Shown here: positions 44,326 through 45,709 of the stretch, piece after piece
Layout: every line of letters begins with the position of its first letter
How positions within the stretch are numbered: position 1 is the first letter of the stretch
Assembly: GCA_964413535.1 (NCBI GenBank)
Contig: CAYPTB010000043.1
Coordinates: 1 to 45,709, forward strand
Origin: CAYPTB01 sp964413535
GTDB lineage: Bacteria > Planctomycetota > UBA1135 > GCA-002686595
Length of the DNA stretch: 45,709 nt
Direction of reading: 5' to 3'
The notes under the pieces: model-generated
Told to the model about the DNA's origin: nothing
What the model saw: only the letters and a program-made list of their open reading frames with translations
The model's database searches: none
Program-made: the position numbers and the translations under genes

Positions 44326-45709
44326 ATGGATACCGAGGAGTTTAGGCGGATCGGGCACCGCGTCGTCGACCGGTTGGCGGAGTACTTCGCGGGCGTGGAT
44401 GGGGAGCCCGTGTTCCCGCGCGCGACGCCGGCGGAGGTTGCGGCGCACTTCGCGAACGCGTTGCCGAAGCAGGGCGTGCCGGCCGAGGCCGTGCTCGACG
44501 CGCTGGAGGAGAAGCTCCTGCCGTTCTGCACGCACACGGGGAACGGCGGGTACATGGGGCTGATCACGTCGAGCCCGCTGCCGATCGGCGTGATCGGCGA
44601 CTTCATCGCCTCGGCGCTGAACCAGAACCTCGGCGTGTACTCGATCGGGCCCGGCGCTGTGGCGATGGAGCGCGAGACGGTGCGCTGGCTGTGCGAGCTC
44701 GCGGGCTTCGGGCCCGGCGCCGGCGGGAACCTGACGAGCGGCGGCATGACGGCCAACCTGATCGGTCTCAAGCTCGCACGCGACTTCGCGAGCGCGGATC
44801 GGGCGCAGCAGGTCGGCGTCGAGGGCAAGTGGGCCGTGTACGCGAGCGAGGAGCGCCACGTCTCGGTCGACAAGGCGGTCGACGCCGTCGGCTTCGGACG
44901 CGAGGCGCTGCGCGCGATTCCGACGGACGCTGCCTTCCGCGTGCGCATCGACGCGTTGGAGGACGCGCTCGCGAAGGACCGCGCCGCGGGCGTGCGGCCG
45001 GCGTGCATCGTGGCGCTGGCGGGCTCCACGAACACGGGCGCCATCGACGACCTCAGCGCGTTGCGGCGCATCGCCGACCGCGAGCGGACGTGGCTGCACG
45101 CCGACGCGGCGTACGGGGGCGGGCTCCTGCTCTCGCGGACGCGGCGCGCGTTGCTCGACGGGCTGGCGGAGGCCGACTCGCTCACGATCGATCCGCACAA
45201 GTGGTTCTACGCGCCGGTCGACGCGGGCGCGGTGCTCGTGCGCGACGAGGCGCGGCTCACGCGCTCGTTCGGGCTGCGGCCGCCGTACCTGACGGACGAG
45301 TTCGACCGCGACGGGACGCGCTACCAGTACTACGTGCACGGGCTCGAGCAGAGCCGGCGCTTCCGCGGGCTCAAGGTGTGGATGAGCCTGGTGCGCTACG
45401 GGACGGAGGAGCTCGGACGCTGGGTCGACGCGAACGTGGAACAGGGGCGGCACCTGCACGAGCTCGCGAGCGCGCACCCGCGCTTCGTCTCGGCCGTGGA
45501 GCCGCCCATGTCGGCGGTGTGCGTGGGCTGGGTGCCCGAGGCCGAGCTCGACGCGGGCGCGCTCGACACGCTGCACCACGACGTCGCGCGCGCGGTCGAG
45601 GAGAGCGGGGAGTTCTGGATCGGGACGACGAGCCTGAAGGGCCGGGCGTGGTTCCGGATCTGCCCGGTGAACTTCCGCACCACGACCGAGCACATGGAGC
45701 GGCTCTTCG
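44326..45709 (+). CDS. PLP-dependent group II decarboxylase (aromatic-L-amino-acid decarboxylase type), 3' end cut
   Basis: 461 residues are visible before the window ends; the usual length is about 470-490, so only a few are missing. It belongs to the pyridoxal-phosphate group II decarboxylases: HTGNGGYMGLITSSPLPIG, LTSGGMTANLIGLKLARD, YASEERHVSVDKAV, ALAGSTNTGAIDDL, WLHADAAYGGG (PLP-binding Asp) and TIDPHKWFYAPVDAGAVLVRD with the Schiff-base Lys. Members decarboxylate tryptophan, DOPA, tyrosine, glutamate or related acids; the substrate cannot be decided. The start ATG at 44326 is supported by TACCAT 6 nt upstream. It begins just right of the candidate island and its composition is normal for the chromosome. 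Confidence 0.92.
   Translation, partial: MDTEEFRRIGHRVVDRLAEYFAGVDGEPVFPRATPAEVAAHFANALPKQGVPAEAVLDALEEKLLPFCTHTGNGGYMGLITSSPLPIGVIGDFIASALNQNLGVYSIGPGAVAMERETVRWLCELAGFGPGAGGNLTSGGMTANLIGLKLARDFASADRAQQVGVEGKWAVYASEERHVSVDKAVDAVGFGREALRAIPTDAAFRVRIDALEDALAKDRAAGVRPACIVALAGSTNTGAIDDLSALRRIADRERTWLHADAAYGGGLLLSRTRRALLDGLAEADSLTIDPHKWFYAPVDAGAVLVRDEARLTRSFGLRPPYLTDEFDRDGTRYQYYVHGLEQSRRFRGLKVWMSLVRYGTEELGRWVDANVEQGRHLHELASAHPRFVSAVEPPMSAVCVGWVPEAELDAGALDTLHHDVARAVEESGEFWIGTTSLKGRAWFRICPVNFRTTTEHMERLF

Overview
This window looks like chromosomal DNA of a very G+C-rich bacterium (roughly 70% by eye), most likely a planctomycete or other PVC-group relative. This is inferred from a chlamydia-like giant GreA, two lipoprotein-like sulfatase-fold proteins, several secreted proteins of no recognisable family, and a poly-HAMP hybrid kinase. 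No rRNA or other phylogenetic marker settles the assignment. I support 33 protein genes (the first and last cut by the window edges), two tRNAs and a tmRNA.

The centrepiece is at 10800-19929: a graspetide (microviridin-type ribosomal peptide) locus. Two 64/65-residue precursors carry the microviridin leader motif PFFARYLE and each ends in two tandem TLK(Y/F)PSD cores. They are followed by two translationally coupled ATP-grasp ligases, MdnB-like (lactam) then MdnC-like (ester). Upstream lies a three-gene exporter, HlyD-type adaptor, C39-peptidase ABC transporter and second ABC transporter, with the architecture of NHLM-type bacteriocin systems. The inferred pathway is: ligases crosslink the cores, the C39 domain removes the leader (a conserved LKAG is the candidate site), and the ABC/HlyD machinery exports the product. 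The second core of both precursors lacks the last acidic residue, so one precursor may yield one tricyclic and one bicyclic unit. Each precursor has its own look-alike promoter.

Left of it (1-10498): a coupled pair of hybrid histidine kinases with a glutathione peroxidase, an unrecognised protein, a sulfatase-fold lipoprotein and a secreted protein made of two tandem modules. Right of it: ABC-F ATPase, GluQ-RS and MgtE (19934-23917, minus); a lone ATP-grasp enzyme; an ArsR-methyltransferase fusion with ahcY (methyl-cycle operon); a divergent sulfatase-like/arylsulfotransferase-like pair; giant GreA divergent from a Dus enzyme; a cupin; secreted proteins; an HI0933-type flavoprotein; PcnB; tRNA-Gly-rsmG; a 32-residue membrane peptide; tRNA-Leu; smpB-ssrA; and a PLP decarboxylase running off the right edge.

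Two window-wide signals stand out. First, at least eight genes have a TANNNT hexamer exactly 6-7 nt before the start codon, the signature of leaderless transcripts; it also fixes three non-ATG starts. Second, the 3' end of ssrA is repeated about 0.74 kb downstream, enclosing a compositionally different small gene, as expected for a remnant of an element integrated in ssrA.
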